Virus record (IMG/VR): IMGVR_UViG_3300046000_009431
Span: 1-60,879 of that record
Source of the DNA: a virus
DNA length: 60,879 nucleotides
Strand: one strand, 5' to 3'
Position numbers and translations under genes: made by a program. The notes under the pieces were generated by a model. It searched no databases and was not told the origin of the DNA. It saw only the letters and a list, made by a program, of their open reading frames with translations. This document shows, piece by piece, positions 60,216 to 60,879 of this stretch. Position 1 is the stretch's first letter; each line of letters opens with the position of its first letter.

Positions 60216-60388
60216 AAACATTTAAACAATTTTTAGAAGAAGATGGAGAAGGTGCTCCTGCTGCGGTTAGTACCGCTCCAACTAATACTACAAATGGTAT
60301 AGCAGGACTTAAAGATCCTGGAGTAAAAATGCCAAGAAAAAAACAATCTCCAGTTATGACTGGAACTCCAATAACAAGGGCAGGATAA
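60212..60388 (+). CDS. Small internal-head-type protein with capsid-targeting leader
   Basis: 58 residues, ATG overlapping the upstream stop. Begins MKTFKQFLEE, very close to the T4 internal-protein leader MKTYQEFIAE, with an LxE site for gp21 at residues 8-10. The remaining 48 residues are Ala/Thr/Pro/Gly-rich and end basic (PRKKQSPVMTGTPITRAG). Probably packaged and cleaved in the prohead. Too short for an enzyme. Confidence 0.75.
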   Translation: MKTFKQFLEEDGEGAPAAVSTAPTNTTNGIAGLKDPGVKMPRKKQSPVMTGTPITRAG

Positions 60389-60389
60389 A

Positions 60390-60879
60390 ATGGATAATAA
60401 ATATAAAAATAAATTAACTTCTATTATTGAAGATTGCGGTTTTAATAGAACACGTAAAGCTAATCAAAAAGAAATAGAACAAGCTTTATTTGAAGCTACA
60501 AAACCTGGATATCCGCCTGAAGAAGCTCAAGATCCAAGTTCAAAAGAAGGAATTTCCAATGCAATTGCTTCTGAATTTTTTGCTCGCTGTAGAGCTCTAG
60601 CTACAACTACTCATTTTGCTCATTTAAGTACAGATTCTTTTTCAGAACATTCTGCTCTAACAACTTTTTATGAAGAAATTGTTGAAACTGTAGATAAATT
60701 CTGTGAAGCTTATATTGGATTATATGGTAAATTTATTAGTTTGCCTCCAATTACTGCTGAAATGAAAATCGCAGTTGATGCTATTATAGAATTTAGGGAT
60801 TGGATTTCTAAAAATAGAGGATTAATTACTGATGATACTTCTATGCAAAATATAATTGACGAATCTATTGAATTATGCA
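60390..60879 (+). CDS. Dps-like ferroxidase-fold protein, 3' end outside window
   Basis: 163 residues are visible before the window ends. THFAHLSTDSFSEHSALTTF and YEEIVETVDKFCEAYIGLYG look like the two central helices of Dps. His75, His87, Asp102 and Glu106 have spacings of 12, 15 and 4, the same as the Dps ferroxidase ligands (for example His31-His43-Asp58-Glu62). An iron-oxidising, DNA-protecting role is therefore plausible. Last gene of the late, capsid-linked operon; AGG lies before the ATG. Confidence 0.75.
   Translation, partial: MDNKYKNKLTSIIEDCGFNRTRKANQKEIEQALFEATKPGYPPEEAQDPSSKEGISNAIASEFFARCRALATTTHFAHLSTDSFSEHSALTTFYEEIVETVDKFCEAYIGLYGKFISLPPITAEMKIAVDAIIEFRDWISKNRGLITDDTSMQNIIDESIELC

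Overview
The window is a contiguous, AT-rich piece of a T4-type contractile-tailed phage genome (tailed dsDNA phage, myovirus morphology). The evidence is a near-complete T4 core set in recognisable order: gp13-14-15-16-17-18-19-20-21-22-23, a gp3-like gene, UvsY, UvsW, gp55, gp47, gp46, then gp1-like dNMP kinase, gp45, DsbA, gp44, gp62, RegA, gp43, UvsX and gp41. Repeated TATAAATA late promoters add to this. The gp23-gp3-UvsY-UvsW order, the many 2OG-Fe(II) oxygenases, the Hsp20 and the AceL-type TerL split intein resemble T4-like phages of aquatic bacteria. No photosynthesis gene is present. The host is probably Gram-negative (phage lipoprotein, LPS-type sugar genes), but its identity cannot be read from the sequence.

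Layout. Bases 3-7893: a 5'-truncated tail-fibre-like gene, a Cys-containing glycine-rich/collagen-like protein and three consecutive 2OG-Fe(II) oxygenases. Bases 7948-21815: neck, tail and head genes under late promoters. The large terminase is broken in two by an early-split intein with an HNH endonuclease gene between the halves. Bases 21880-24959, minus strand: a TET/JBP-like dioxygenase and a TET-associated-type glycosyltransferase, interrupted by an oppositely oriented GIY-YIG endonuclease gene; this looks like a DNA base hypermodification cassette. Bases 25075-33392: gp3-like protein, recombination genes (uvsY, uvsW, 47, 46), late sigma factor gp55, a peptide deformylase homologue that has lost its metal ligands, and a glycosyltransferase. 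Bases 33542-35732: eight tRNA or tRNA-like genes interleaved with a dNMP kinase, an FkbM methyltransferase and a tiny Lpp-like lipoprotein. Bases 35765-47246: replication and nucleotide metabolism plus PAAR, Hsp20 and a YkgJ-type Cys-cluster protein. Bases 47243-56041: a ten-gene sugar/glycan operon. Bases 56087-60879: a late operon of a KxDG nucleotidyltransferase/ligase-fold protein, a HIGH-type nucleotidyltransferase, a P-loop kinase, several unknowns and a Dps-like ferroxidase (cut by the window end). Two proteins here start with decapeptides resembling the T4 capsid-targeting sequence.

How it works together. Host-type promoters (TTGACN-N17-TATAAT, several sharing AAAAGTGCTTGAC) precede replication, late-sigma, tRNA and modification genes. 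TATAAATA sites, read by gp55 with gp45, precede structural genes, the HNH gene and the capsid-targeted operon. The dioxygenase, its glycosyltransferase, DNA polymerase and gp55 all end in a similar hydrophobic/acidic clamp-binding-like tail, which suggests that base modification may be coupled to the moving gp45 clamp.
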